Assembly: GCF_008704715.1 (NCBI RefSeq)
Contig: NZ_CP023689.1
Location: forward strand, 2,604,001 to 2,668,000
Origin: Streptomyces chartreusis
Lineage (GTDB): Bacteria; Actinomycetota; Actinomycetes; Streptomycetales; Streptomycetaceae
DNA length: 64,000 nt
Direction: 5' to 3'
Both the position numbers and the translations under genes were made by a program. The first letter of the stretch is position 1. Every line of letters starts with the position of its first letter. The notes under the pieces are model-generated. The model did not search any database. It saw nothing but the letters and a program-made list of their open reading frames with translations, and had not been told where the DNA came from. Shown piece by piece: positions 1 through 8,400 of the stretch.

Positions 1-869
1 ACGGCGCCGGTCCAGATGTACGGCGACAGCCACTCGTCGGCCGCTTCGTCGGCGAGCTTGTAGGAGGACTTCACCGCCTCGGAGTCGGTGGTGTTCACCC
101 ACTGGCGGATCCACGCGGCGTGGTCCTCGTCCGGGTTGCGCATGAGGTGGGCGAGCTCCGCCACCGCTTCCTCGCGGGTGGGCCGGGCCAGCACATGCAT
201 CCGGGTGCCCACCCGGCAGCCCTTGTCGATCAGGGGCCGGGCCGCCTCGGCGATCCCCTCGGGGGTGTCGCCGTAGCGCAGCCAGCAGTCGCCGGAGGCC
301 AGCGCCGTCTGCTGGGCCACGGCGGAGGCACCGCTGATGTAGATCTCGGGCCTGCCGCCGTCCTTGTGGCCGAGGCCCAGCGCCGCGTCCTTGACGGTGT
401 AGTGGTGGCCGTCGTAGCTCAGCGGCGACTCGCCCTCCCAGAGGCCGCGGATGACCTCGAGGAACTCGTTGCAGCGCGCGTAGCGCTCGTCGTGGCTGAG
501 GAAGTCGCCGTAACCGGCCTGCTCCGCGGGGGAGATGCCGGAGACGATGTTGAGCGAGATGCGTCCGTCCGACATCCAGGACAGCGTGTTGACGACCTGC
601 GCGAACAGGGTCGGCGACATCAGGCCGGGACGGTAGGCGAGCATGAACTTGACGCGTTCGGTCACCTGCGAGAGCGCGCCGAGCACCGGCAGCGGGTCGG
701 GCAGGTAGTTGGAGATGCCGAACAGCAGGCTGTCGACGCCGAGTTCCTCGGCCTCCTGGACGAAGTCGACGACCTCGCCCATGTCGAGCTTGCCGATCTT
801 GTACGTGTCGGTCGGCGTCGACTGCCCCGTGTCGGGCGGCGAGCACCAGTGAAAGCGCAGAGCGTCCAT
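1..869 (-). CDS. LLM-class flavin-dependent monooxygenase, C-terminus off the window
   Basis: The minus-strand frame opens at ATG (869) and stays open to the left edge, giving the first 289 residues. The start MDALRFHWCSPPDTGQ and segments such as WMSDGRISLNIVSG and SHDERYARCNEFLEVIRGLW are typical of the luciferase-like / alkanesulfonate monooxygenase (SsuD-type) TIM-barrel family, which uses reduced FMN and oxygen. The substrate cannot be read from sequence. A purine-rich ribosome site (GAAAGGGAA) precedes the start by about nine bases. It begins 20 bp after the stop of the ATP-grasp gene, so the two are almost certainly cotranscribed. The missing end, roughly 60-80 residues by family length, lies outside the window. 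Confidence 0.85.
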   Translation of the reverse strand, partial: MDALRFHWCSPPDTGQSTPTDTYKIGKLDMGEVVDFVQEAEELGVDSLLFGISNYLPDPLPVLGALSQVTERVKFMLAYRPGLMSPTLFAQVVNTLSWMSDGRISLNIVSGISPAEQAGYGDFLSHDERYARCNEFLEVIRGLWEGESPLSYDGHHYTVKDAALGLGHKDGGRPEIYISGASAVAQQTALASGDCWLRYGDTPEGIAEAARPLIDKGCRVGTRMHVLARPTREEAVAELAHLMRNPDEDHAAWIRQWVNTTDSEAVKSSYKLADEAADEWLSPYIWTGA

Positions 870-889
870 GTTGAGTGTTCCCTTTCAGT

Positions 890-2134
890 TCAGGCGCCGA
901 GAACGCGCACCCGGTCACCGATCTCGGACCAGCGTTCGTGGGCCTCTTCGGGGGAGTCCGCGATGAACACGACGGCGGCGACCCGGCAGCTGTAGTCCGC
1001 CTCGTCCGTCTTGATCCCGGCACCCGGCTCGATGAGGACGGGGCTCGCGACGACCCACGGCTCGGCCGTCAGTTCCTCCCAGCCGTCGAGCCGTGCGTAC
1101 GAACCGGCTCCGCCCGCGGTCAGGAAGCGGATTCCGGCGGCCTTGGCGGCGGGCTCGCGATGCGCCTGCGCGCTCACCGGGTCGGCGCCGGTGAGGTCCG
1201 CGAGGACCCGGCCGGGCAGCACGAGGCCGGTGGCCATCTCCATGAGTTCGGTGATCTTGTCCCCGGGCAGCCGCGCGGCGACCTCCATGAGGACCGGGCG
1301 GCCCTCGTCGAGGCGCAGCTCGCAGTGGAACGGCCCCGCCGTGATCCCGACGGCCCTGACGACGTCGGTGGCGTACGAGGCCATCGCGTCGCGGGCGCCG
1401 TCGTCGACCGGGGCCGGGGTGAGGTGTCCGAGCTCCAGGAACCGGGGCTCGGGGCCGAGCAGTTTGCGGGTGACGGCCACGACGACGACCTCGCCGTCGT
1501 GCACATAGCCGTCGGCGCTGTACTCCGCGCCGGGCACGTACTGTTCGAGGATCGCGTCGGTGGTCAGCGCCCGGTCGAACTCGAGGCCCTCCTCGGCGTG
1601 CATCGCGGCCAGCGCGGCGCGCGCCTCCTCGACGGTGTCGACGCGGGACACATGGACGCTGCCGCCGGAGTCGACCGGCTTGATGACGGCGGGGAAGCCC
1701 ACGTACGCGCAGGCGTCGTCGATCTCCTTCGGATCGCCGACCACGATGAACTTCGGAACCTCAAGTCCGGCCGCGGCCACCGCCTCGCGCATGCTCGCCT
1801 TGTGGCGGACCTTGTCGACGGCGTCGAGGTCCAGGCCGGACAGCCCGAGGAGGGCCGACAGCCGTGCGGCGGCCGGCACGTAGTACTCGCCGCCGGCGAC
1901 GACGGCGTGGATGGGGTTCCGCCCGTGGGCACGCTCGACGGCCGCCTCCAGGGCAGCGTTGTCATTGGTGTCCACCGTGAGTATCTCCGTGGCCAGCGAG
2001 CGCACGGCGTCGGCGACTCTGCGGCCCTCGTTCTCATGGGAGGCCACCACGACGTCCCAGCCGAGGGAACGGGCATGTACGACGTAGGCGTTCGCGGAGA
2101 ACGCCGGCTGCACCACCAGGACTCGATAAGACAC
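890..2134 (-). CDS. ATP-grasp carboxylate-amine ligase (biotin-carboxylase-like fold)
   Basis: The 414-residue protein has an N-terminal Rossmann-like pre-ATP-grasp domain (MSYRVLVVQPAF onward) and an ATP-grasp core with FPAVIKPVDSGGS (ATP-binding lysine region), ILEQYVPGAEYSADGY, and a metal/phosphate segment near FHCELRLDEGRPVLMEVAAR. It resembles L-amino-acid ligases and other carboxylate-amine ligases that proceed through an acyl phosphate; the actual substrates are unknown. I chose GTG at 2134 because GAGGAA lies just upstream; the longer frame to 2284 has a poor leader. It lies between a small secreted-type peptide gene and the LLM monooxygenase, in one likely transcription unit. Confidence 0.85.
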   Translation of the reverse strand: MSYRVLVVQPAFSANAYVVHARSLGWDVVVASHENEGRRVADAVRSLATEILTVDTNDNAALEAAVERAHGRNPIHAVVAGGEYYVPAAARLSALLGLSGLDLDAVDKVRHKASMREAVAAAGLEVPKFIVVGDPKEIDDACAYVGFPAVIKPVDSGGSVHVSRVDTVEEARAALAAMHAEEGLEFDRALTTDAILEQYVPGAEYSADGYVHDGEVVVVAVTRKLLGPEPRFLELGHLTPAPVDDGARDAMASYATDVVRAVGITAGPFHCELRLDEGRPVLMEVAARLPGDKITELMEMATGLVLPGRVLADLTGADPVSAQAHREPAAKAAGIRFLTAGGAGSYARLDGWEELTAEPWVVASPVLIEPGAGIKTDEADYSCRVAAVVFIADSPEEAHERWSEIGDRVRVLGA

Positions 2135-2189
2135 AGAAATTCCTCGAATCTGACTCTGACGCGGAGATGTCCCGCTCGACGGAAATCGG

Positions 2190-2396
2190 TCAGGCGGCCG
2201 TACCCGGCTTCGGCCCGTTCCAGCCGACGTCCCCGGCGTACACAGAAGTCGAACCGGCGCCTTCGGCCGTGGGCCCCGCGACAACGGCTGCCGCCGGCAG
2301 GCCGAGTCCGAGGGTTATCGCGACGACCGCGCCGGCGACGTTGCCGCGAAACACGGCACGGGCGGCGCGAGCGAAAAATCGCTGATCCTGAAGCAT
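2190..2396 (-). CDS. small secreted or membrane-anchored peptide of unknown function
   Basis: This encodes 68 residues starting MLQDQRFFARAARAVFRG. A basic stretch is followed by a hydrophobic, Ala/Gly/Val-rich segment (about residues 19-41) ending in a possible signal-peptidase region (PAAAVVAG). The tail of about 27 residues, ending GDVGWNGPKPGTAA, is polar and Gly/Pro-rich with no cysteine. AAGGGGAG lies about ten bases before the ATG at 2396; an in-frame upstream ATG at 2426 is possible but has a weaker site. It is the first gene of a unit with the ATP-grasp ligase (55 bp downstream) and the LLM monooxygenase. It could be a modified peptide precursor or an unrelated secreted peptide; no family was recognised. 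Confidence 0.5.
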   Translation of the reverse strand: MLQDQRFFARAARAVFRGNVAGAVVAITLGLGLPAAAVVAGPTAEGAGSTSVYAGDVGWNGPKPGTAA

Positions 2397-2526
2397 GAAA
2401 ACCAGACTCCCCTTGCAGATTGCCATGCTGGAAGGGAGTTGGAACCGGATCTCTCCCCCCAGAGACCTTTCGGTGCCTCCAATATTTCGCGACCGCGCCC
2501 GGCGGGCAAAGCACTAAGATGGTTCG

Positions 2527-2548
2527 GGTTTCCGCAGTACCGGAAACC
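2527..2548. promoter_or_regulatory. Inverted repeat in divergent promoter region
   Basis: GGTTTCCG (2527-2534) and CGGAAACC (2541-2548) form a perfect 8-bp inverted repeat with a 6-bp centre. It lies between the small-peptide gene on the minus strand and the LuxR-type gene on the plus strand, 45 bp before the latter's start. The position suits an operator for the adjacent regulator, but binding is inferred only. Confidence 0.4.
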
Positions 2549-2592
2549 GCATGGTCCATATCTATGCAAAACGGGCATAACCAGGGGGAAGA

Positions 2593-3444
2593 GTGAAGGA
2601 CGCAAACGACTCGGAAGATGATAAAAACGGCCAAACCAACCGCCGTCTCGCGGCGCCGGCGAGTAACTCGGCGGAGCCGCAAAAGTTCTTCCGCGGAATG
2701 GTCGAGCATCTCGCAGAACTGAGCCGACTCGCAGATGAACACGTCTGCCGGTTGAACAGCACATTGCCGGAAGACAGCGGTCAGCGTTCAGACATCCGCT
2801 ACATCCACGGCCTGACCGATATCTCCGAGGCAATCAACGAAGCTCTTTCGGGAGCCACTCGGGAAATCCTTACCGCACAGCCGGACGGTTCCCGCCCGAG
2901 TGGAGTTCTGAAAGACGCTCTGGAAAGCGTGCGGCGGCATATATCTGCGGGTGTCGCAATGCGGACACTTTATCAACACAGTACGCGTTTCGATGAGGCG
3001 ACCAAGGAATACGTGCGCGAGGTGACCAGACTCGGCGCATCGGTCCGTACCCTGGACGAGTTCTTCGACCGGCTCGTCATCGTGGACGACGTCGCCTTCA
3101 TAGCCGCGAACGAGGACCGCACTTCCGCGGCGGCGGTGCGGGAGCCGGCCGTCGTGCGATTCCTCCGCGACACCTTCGACAGATCGTGGGACCGGGCCCA
3201 GCCCTTCCCCTTCGTGCCGCACCACGCGGCGAAGGCCGCGGACGAGGTCATCCCCGCGATCCGCACGTCCATCAAACGCCTGCTGATCGAGGGCTATCCG
3301 GACAAGCAGATAGCCCGTCGGCTCGGCATCAGCGAGCGGTCGCTCCAGACGCACATCGCGTCCATGAAACAGGAACTGGGCGCCCGCAACCGCTTACAGA
3401 TGGGGTACCTGCTGGGCAGGAACGGCACGACGTTCGTGCTGTGA
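2593..3444 (+). CDS. LuxR-type helix-turn-helix transcriptional regulator
   Basis: This is a 283-residue regulator. The C-terminus (about 220-275) is a LuxR/GerE-like HTH: GYPDKQIARRLGISERSLQT followed by a recognition-helix extension. The middle region (about 85-205), with REILTAQPDG, STRFDEATKEYVREV and LVIVDDVAFIAANED, is the TrmB-sensor/phospholipase-D-like domain common in stand-alone actinobacterial LuxR regulators; it has no receiver domain, so it is probably not a phosphorylated response regulator. The GTG start at 2593 is preceded closely by AGGGGGAAGA. It is divergent from the small-peptide / ATP-grasp / LLM unit, which is its likeliest target, and convergent with the SDR gene. Confidence 0.8.
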   Translation: MKDANDSEDDKNGQTNRRLAAPASNSAEPQKFFRGMVEHLAELSRLADEHVCRLNSTLPEDSGQRSDIRYIHGLTDISEAINEALSGATREILTAQPDGSRPSGVLKDALESVRRHISAGVAMRTLYQHSTRFDEATKEYVREVTRLGASVRTLDEFFDRLVIVDDVAFIAANEDRTSAAAVREPAVVRFLRDTFDRSWDRAQPFPFVPHHAAKAADEVIPAIRTSIKRLLIEGYPDKQIARRLGISERSLQTHIASMKQELGARNRLQMGYLLGRNGTTFVL

Positions 3445-3452
3445 CCCGGCCT

Positions 3453-3479
3453 CGGCCGGTCAGTTGACCTGACCGGCCG
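3453..3479. terminator. Bidirectional hairpin between convergent genes
   Basis: CGGCCGGTCAG (3453-3463) pairs with CTGACCGGCCG (3469-3479), an 11-bp stem with a 5-base loop. It lies just after the LuxR-type stop and overlaps the stop codon of the converging SDR gene, so it could serve both directions. Confidence 0.55.
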
Positions 3480-4158
3480 GTCGCATCGTGAGCTGGTTGA
3501 TGTCCACGCCCTCGGGCTGGTTGATGGCGAAGACGATCACGTCCGCGATCTGCTCGGCGGTCATCGCGGGCGCCGCCTCGGGGACACCACCGCGCTCGTT
3601 CCAGAACGGGGTGTCCACGACGCCGGGGGCGACCAGGGTGACGCCGACCCCGTCCTTGGAGACCAGCAGCCGGGTGTTCTCGGCCAGGGCGTGCACGGCC
3701 CACTTGGTGACCGAGTACAGGTTGCCCGGGGTGTTCCGGACGCCCGCGACCGAACCGACGAGCACGATCCGGCCCTTGGACTCCCGCAGATGGGGCAGCG
3801 TCTCCCGGACCAGCAGGGCGGGCCCGAGGACGTTCGTGAGGACCATGGAGCGCATCGCCTCGGGCTCGTGGTTCTCCAGGTTGCCGGGCAGCGAGAACCC
3901 GGCGTTGGCGACGACGTGGTCCAGCCGGCCCCACGCGCCCACGATCTCCCGTACGGCCGAGGCGAGATGGTGCTCGTCGCTGCTGTCACCGGTGAGCGTC
4001 ATCAGCCGCTCTCCCGCACCGGCGGTCGCGGCGAACGCGGCCAGCCGGTCGGCGCTGCGGCCGGTGACGGCCACGCGGTGCCCCTGCTTGAGCAGGGCGC
4101 GGGCGGTGGCTGCGCCGATGCCGGTCGAACCGCCGGTGATCAGCGTGACGGGTTCCAA
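3460..4158 (-). CDS. Short-chain dehydrogenase/reductase (classical SDR)
   Basis: This 232-residue classical SDR has the cofactor motif TGGSTGIG near residue 9, NAG (ANAGFS), a catalytic Ser in VLVGSVAG, YSVTK (YxxxK), and the APGVVDTPF segment after the active site. It should oxidise an alcohol or reduce a ketone with NAD(P)(H); the substrate is unknown. I chose the TTG start at 4158 because GAGGAGG lies eight bases upstream and it places the Rossmann motif at the usual distance from the N-terminus; the longer frame to 4227 has a low-complexity leader. It is convergent with the LuxR-type gene. Whether it belongs to the alkaloid pathway cannot be told. Confidence 0.8.
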   Translation of the reverse strand: MEPVTLITGGSTGIGAATARALLKQGHRVAVTGRSADRLAAFAATAGAGERLMTLTGDSSDEHHLASAVREIVGAWGRLDHVVANAGFSLPGNLENHEPEAMRSMVLTNVLGPALLVRETLPHLRESKGRIVLVGSVAGVRNTPGNLYSVTKWAVHALAENTRLLVSKDGVGVTLVAPGVVDTPFWNERGGVPEAAPAMTAEQIADVIVFAINQPEGVDINQLTMRPAGQVN

Positions 4159-4281
4159 GGGACGGCCTCCTCGTGGACGGCGAACATCGGCGGCCACAAG
4201 GGCAGTTGGAGACCGGCTCCGGCGCACCGGCCGACGGTCGGCCGCTCGTTCCTGGTCCCGATGCTAGTACGTCGGTGCCCG

Positions 4282-4725
4282 TCAGAAGGTGTCGCGCCAG
4301 TCGCGTGAGCCCGCCGTCGGCGTCGCCGTGCCCGCGGTGACGCGGCGGTAGGCGGCGCGGGCGTGGACGATCCTCGCCAGGATCGTGCCGACGAGGCTCG
4401 CGGTGAACAGGCAGGCGAGCCAGACGGTGTCGCGGGAGCCGGTCCAGGTGAGGGTGCCCGCGGGCGGGATCGCGAAGCCGTTGAGGAACAGCCAGCACAG
4501 CAGCGCCGTGCCCGGGGCCGCGGTGAAGCGGGCGCACAGTCCCAGCAGGGCGGCCAGCAGGGACAGCCCGGCCAGGGCGAATCCGGGTCGGTCCGGGCCT
4601 ATGAGCAGGTTGTGCACCGCCACCAGGAGCAGAGCGCCGGCGAAGGCCGTGGCCCACACCAACGGCGTGGCCACGGGGCGGGGCACGGGCCTTGCCTCGA
4701 CGCTGAGGGACACCCACCGGATCAT
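4282..4725 (-). CDS. Small four-helix integral membrane protein
   Basis: The 147-residue protein has four predicted membrane segments: about 18-40 (PLVWATAFAGALLLVAVHNL), 47-66 (FALAGLSLLAALLGLCARF), 70-86 (APGTALLCWLFLNGFAI) and 100-120 (VWLACLFTASLVGTILARIV), followed by a basic, Thr-rich tail. The compact bundle is reminiscent of the DUF4118 sensor-kinase membrane domain, here as a stand-alone protein, but this is not certain. AAAGGAA precedes the ATG. No function can be assigned. Confidence 0.65.
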   Translation of the reverse strand: MIRWVSLSVEARPVPRPVATPLVWATAFAGALLLVAVHNLLIGPDRPGFALAGLSLLAALLGLCARFTAAPGTALLCWLFLNGFAIPPAGTLTWTGSRDTVWLACLFTASLVGTILARIVHARAAYRRVTAGTATPTAGSRDWRDTF

Positions 4726-4866
4726 GCAGACAGTTCCTTTCCGTCCTCCCCGATGCCCCGGCAGCCCATCGCTCGGTCAGTCGGAACCCGGACGTGGATT
4801 GTCCCACCCGGCCCGGCCCCCCTGGGTAGCACCTATCCGGACGTGCGCGGCCATGGGCACCGCCCC

Positions 4867-5358
4867 TCAGGCCGGTGGGTCGACCGCCCAGATACGGCTG
4901 CGCAGGTCCGAGCCGCGCACCACCTGCACGCGCCAGGGGTCGATGCGCAGCAGCTGGTAGTCGGGGCTGTCGGGGCCGCCGCTCCAGTAGAGGTGCGGGT
5001 CGTAGCCGACGCCCGGAGGGCTGGTGCGGCGGTACAGCTCCCAGCCGCGCAGTTTGGTGTCCCGGTCGTCCACCCAGGCCGAGACGCTGTCGACGAACAC
5101 CGCGTCCTGGCAGGGGTGCCAGTAGGCGTACGTCGTATGGGGGTTGTTCGCCAGGTGTGCCGCCTTGACGGGGGTCCGGAAGACCGCGAGCCAGCCGACG
5201 GGGCGCTCGTCGACGGTCTCCCAGACGGGCTGGACGACCCGGGCCCGGGGCCGGTTGCGGCGGTCGACGGTGATCATCGTGCAGTAGACGGTCTGCTGGA
5301 CGTACTTGACGAAGGCGGCCTCGATCTCGGAGAACGAACGCACCTGTGCGGCGCCCAT
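4867..5358 (-). CDS. Pyridoxamine 5'-phosphate oxidase-like flavin-binding protein
   Basis: This is a 163-residue split-barrel protein of the PNPOx-like superfamily. The N-terminal strand-turn region (VYCTMITVDRRNRPRARVVQ) and VKAAHLANNPHTTYAYWHP match flavin- or F420-binding members that act as small oxidoreductases. Start at ATG 5358, with GAGG seven bases upstream. It follows the last PKS gene on the same strand, separated by a strong hairpin (5397-5433), so it may lie outside the main PKS transcript. A role in alkaloid tailoring is possible but unproven. Confidence 0.75.
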   Translation of the reverse strand: MGAAQVRSFSEIEAAFVKYVQQTVYCTMITVDRRNRPRARVVQPVWETVDERPVGWLAVFRTPVKAAHLANNPHTTYAYWHPCQDAVFVDSVSAWVDDRDTKLRGWELYRRTSPPGVGYDPHLYWSGGPDSPDYQLLRIDPWRVQVVRGSDLRSRIWAVDPPA

Positions 5359-5396
5359 GGCGGTACCTCGGATTCGCGGATGTGGGAAACGGGGCG

Positions 5397-5433
5397 GGCC
5401 GCCCGGCCGCTCGCGGGGAGCGGCCGGGCGGCC
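5397..5433 (-). terminator. Strong hairpin after the terminal PKS gene
   Basis: A perfect 16-bp inverted repeat (5397-5412 with 5418-5433, arms GGCCGCCCGGCCGCTC and its complement) with a 5-base loop lies between the last PKS stop (5462) and the PNPOx-like gene. There is no T-tract, as is usual in Streptomyces. It probably ends or attenuates the PKS transcript. Confidence 0.6.
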
Positions 5434-5461
5434 GGTGGTGCCGGAAGGGTCGGTCGCACGG

Positions 5462-8400
5462 TCAGGGGGCGGGCGGGAAGTGCCCCTCCTGGACGAAGAA
5501 GTCGACGTATCTGCCGAAGAGTTCGCGGGTCAGGGGCGGGCAGACGATGTCCGTGTCGGCCAGTGCCGTCTCGGTCTCGGTCGTGTCGATGGGCGGGTAG
5601 AAGCCGTCGGTGTCGGACGTCATCAGCTCGAAGGCGTGCAGCAGCGGCAGCAGGGCGTTGTCCCGGTCGGACCGCACCGCGGCGCTCCACTCGTCGCGGC
5701 CCGTCTCGTCGAGCCGGTAGCCGAGGTCGCGCAGGTACGACACACAGTCCGCGAGGCTGAGCGAGGTCCGGTTGAACAGGTGGAAGGTGCCGCCGGCCGG
5801 CTCGCGCCGCGAGATGCCGACGATGGCGGCGCTGACGTAGTCGACGGGCAGCAGATGGAAGCGCCCGTCGACGCCGGCCGGCGCGGCCTGCGCCTGGAGG
5901 AGGCCCTTGAGGCTGAGCCAGACGAAGTCGCGGGTCTGGCAGGCGCCGTTGCGGGTGTCGCCGGAGATGACGTCGACGCGGTGCACGGACACCGGCAGGC
6001 CCCGGTCCCGGGCGAGCCCGACGAGCTGCTCGGCGACCCACTTGGACTGGAGGTAGCCGCTGGGCAGCCGCTCGGCGGGGCCGGTCGGGTCGGTCACCTT
6101 CAGCGGGACGCCCGGCGTGACCGGGCCGTCGAAGACACCGACCGTGGAGATGTAGTGCACCGGGACCGTGCGGTGGCGGGCCGCCAGGCGCAGGATCTCC
6201 CGGGTGCCGTGGACGTTGGCGGCGCGCAGTGCCTCGTAGGGGTGGAGCCAGTGCACGGTGGCGCCCGCGTGGTAGACCGCGTCCACGCTGCGGGCGAGGC
6301 CGTCGAACCGCTCCTCGGTCAGGCCGAGCCGTTCGTCGGCCAGGTCGCCGGCGAGCACCCGCAGGCGGCTCTCGTCGATCTCGTCCCAGACGCGGTACCA
6401 GGTCAGGCTGGAGCGCAGTCGCTGATACGCCGTCCGGTCGTCGGCGCCGCGGACCAGGCAGTGGACGCGGGCGTTCGTGGTGCGCATCAGGTCGCGCAGC
6501 AGGAACGCGCCGAGGAACCCGCTGGCGCCGGTGACCAGGATGTCGGCCGGGTCGGTGACGGTGCGGACGACCTCGTCGGCCGGGCGGATGTCGGCGGGCA
6601 GGTCCAGGTCGGCGGCGTAGTCGAGGGCGGGAATCCGCGCCGAGGGGGTGGCGGTGTCCCCGGACGCGAGGAGTTCTGTGCGCAGGTAGGTCGCCAGGGC
6701 ACGGGGCGTCGGGTGGTCGAAGACCAGGGTGGCGGGCAGTCGCAGGCCGGTGAGCGTGGCGAGCCGGTTGCGCAGTTCGACCGAGGTGAGAGAGTCGAAT
6801 CCGCTGCTCTGGAGGGGGCGTTCGGGGTCGGTGCCGGTGGTGTCGGTACGGCCGAGGACCCGGGCGATCTCCGCCGCCACGGCGTCCAGGACGACCTCGT
6901 GCTGTTCCGTCTCGTCGAGCCCTGCGAGCCGGTCGGCGAGTGCGGGCCCGGCCTCGTCCGCACCGCGTGCCACCGCCCGGACCGGTACCCGCACCAACGA
7001 CCTGAGCAGTGCCGGAACCTGCGGCTGCCGGCGCAGCACCGGGAGGTCGAAGGGGGTGGCCACGAGGTACGGCCGGCCGGTGTCCAGGGCGAGGTCGAAC
7101 AGGGCGGTGCCCAGTTCCTCGGGAACGGTACGGAAGCCGCTTCGGGCGATCCGCTTCAGGTCCGTCTCGCTGAGGCCGCCGGTCAGCCCGGTCGCCTGCT
7201 CCCACAGGCCCCAGGCGATGGACGTGGCGGGCAGCCCCGACGCGGCGCGGTGCGCGGCGAGGGCGTCCAGGTGGGCGTTGGCGGCGGCGTAGGTGGACTG
7301 GCCGGGCCCGCCGATGGCGGCGGCCACGGACGAGAAGAGCACGAACGCCGTCAGGTCCGCGTCCTGCGTCAGCTCGTGCAGCGTCCAGGCGGCGTCGGCC
7401 TTCGGCCGCAGTACGGCGTCGAGCCGGTGCGGCGTCTGCGCGGCGATGACACCGTCGTCGAGGACGCCCGCGGTGTGGACGACACCGCGCAGCGGGTGCT
7501 CGGCCGGGATCGCCGCGAGGACGTCCGCGAGGGCCGCGCGATCGGCGACATCGAGGGCGGCCACGGTCACGGTCGCGCCGAGGGCACACAGTTCGGAGCA
7601 CAGCTCCGCGGCACCCGGGGCGTCCGGACCGCGCCTGCTGACCAGCAGCAGCCGGCGCACACCATGACGGGCGACCAGGTGGCGCGCGAAGTGGGCGCCG
7701 AGCGAGCCGGTGCCGCCGGTGATCAGGACGGTACCGGCAGGGTCCCAGACCGTGGTCCCGTCGGCCTTCGGCTCCGGCACGGGCGTGCGCAGCAGACGCG
7801 GCACATGGATCCGGGGGGCGGCACCGCCGGATCCGGTCACGCGGATCGCGGCCTGCGGTTCCCCGGAGGCGACCACCGCGGACAGCGCGTCCGGGCCGAC
7901 GTCGGAGTCCGCATCCACCAGGACGATCCGCCCCGGCGCCTCCGACTGCGCCGAGCGCAGCAGGCCCCAGGCCGCCGCGGCGGCGGGGTCGGTGACGTCC
8001 TCCTCGCCGTCGACCGCCACGGCCCCGCGGGTCACGACCACCAACGGCGTTGCGGACAAGGCTTCTTCGGCGAGCCACTGCCGGGCGTGGGCGAGGGCGC
8101 GGCCCACGGTGTCCCGTGCGGCGTCCTGCGCGGACTGTCCGGCCGGGGTGGTCAGGTCCAGACGTACGGCACCGATCGGTCCCCCGGCCACGGCGGCCGT
8201 CACGGCGGGCACGTCCGGGTGTGTGGCGGAGCCGAGGGTGCGCCAGTTCAGGGCCGCCGACGGCAGCGGCCGGGCCGTCCACTCGACGTGGTGGAGGGCG
8301 TCACGGTCGCGGGAGCGGGCGGCACGCAGCGCGTCGGCGCGGACGGGGCCGACGGTCACGGCGTCGGCCACCGCGACGGTCTGCCCGGCCGGGTCGGTCA

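Noticed and set aside
890..2134. ATP-grasp enzyme as the source of a streptazolin-type cyclic carbamate
   Set aside because: It lies over 3 kb from the PKS in a separate unit with its own regulator and resembles carboxylate-amine ligases; nothing in the sequence links it to carbamate formation.
875..2398. 507-codon plus-strand frame opposite the ATP-grasp gene
   Set aside because: It is a shadow of a well-formed ATP-grasp protein; its own translation has no recognisable domain.
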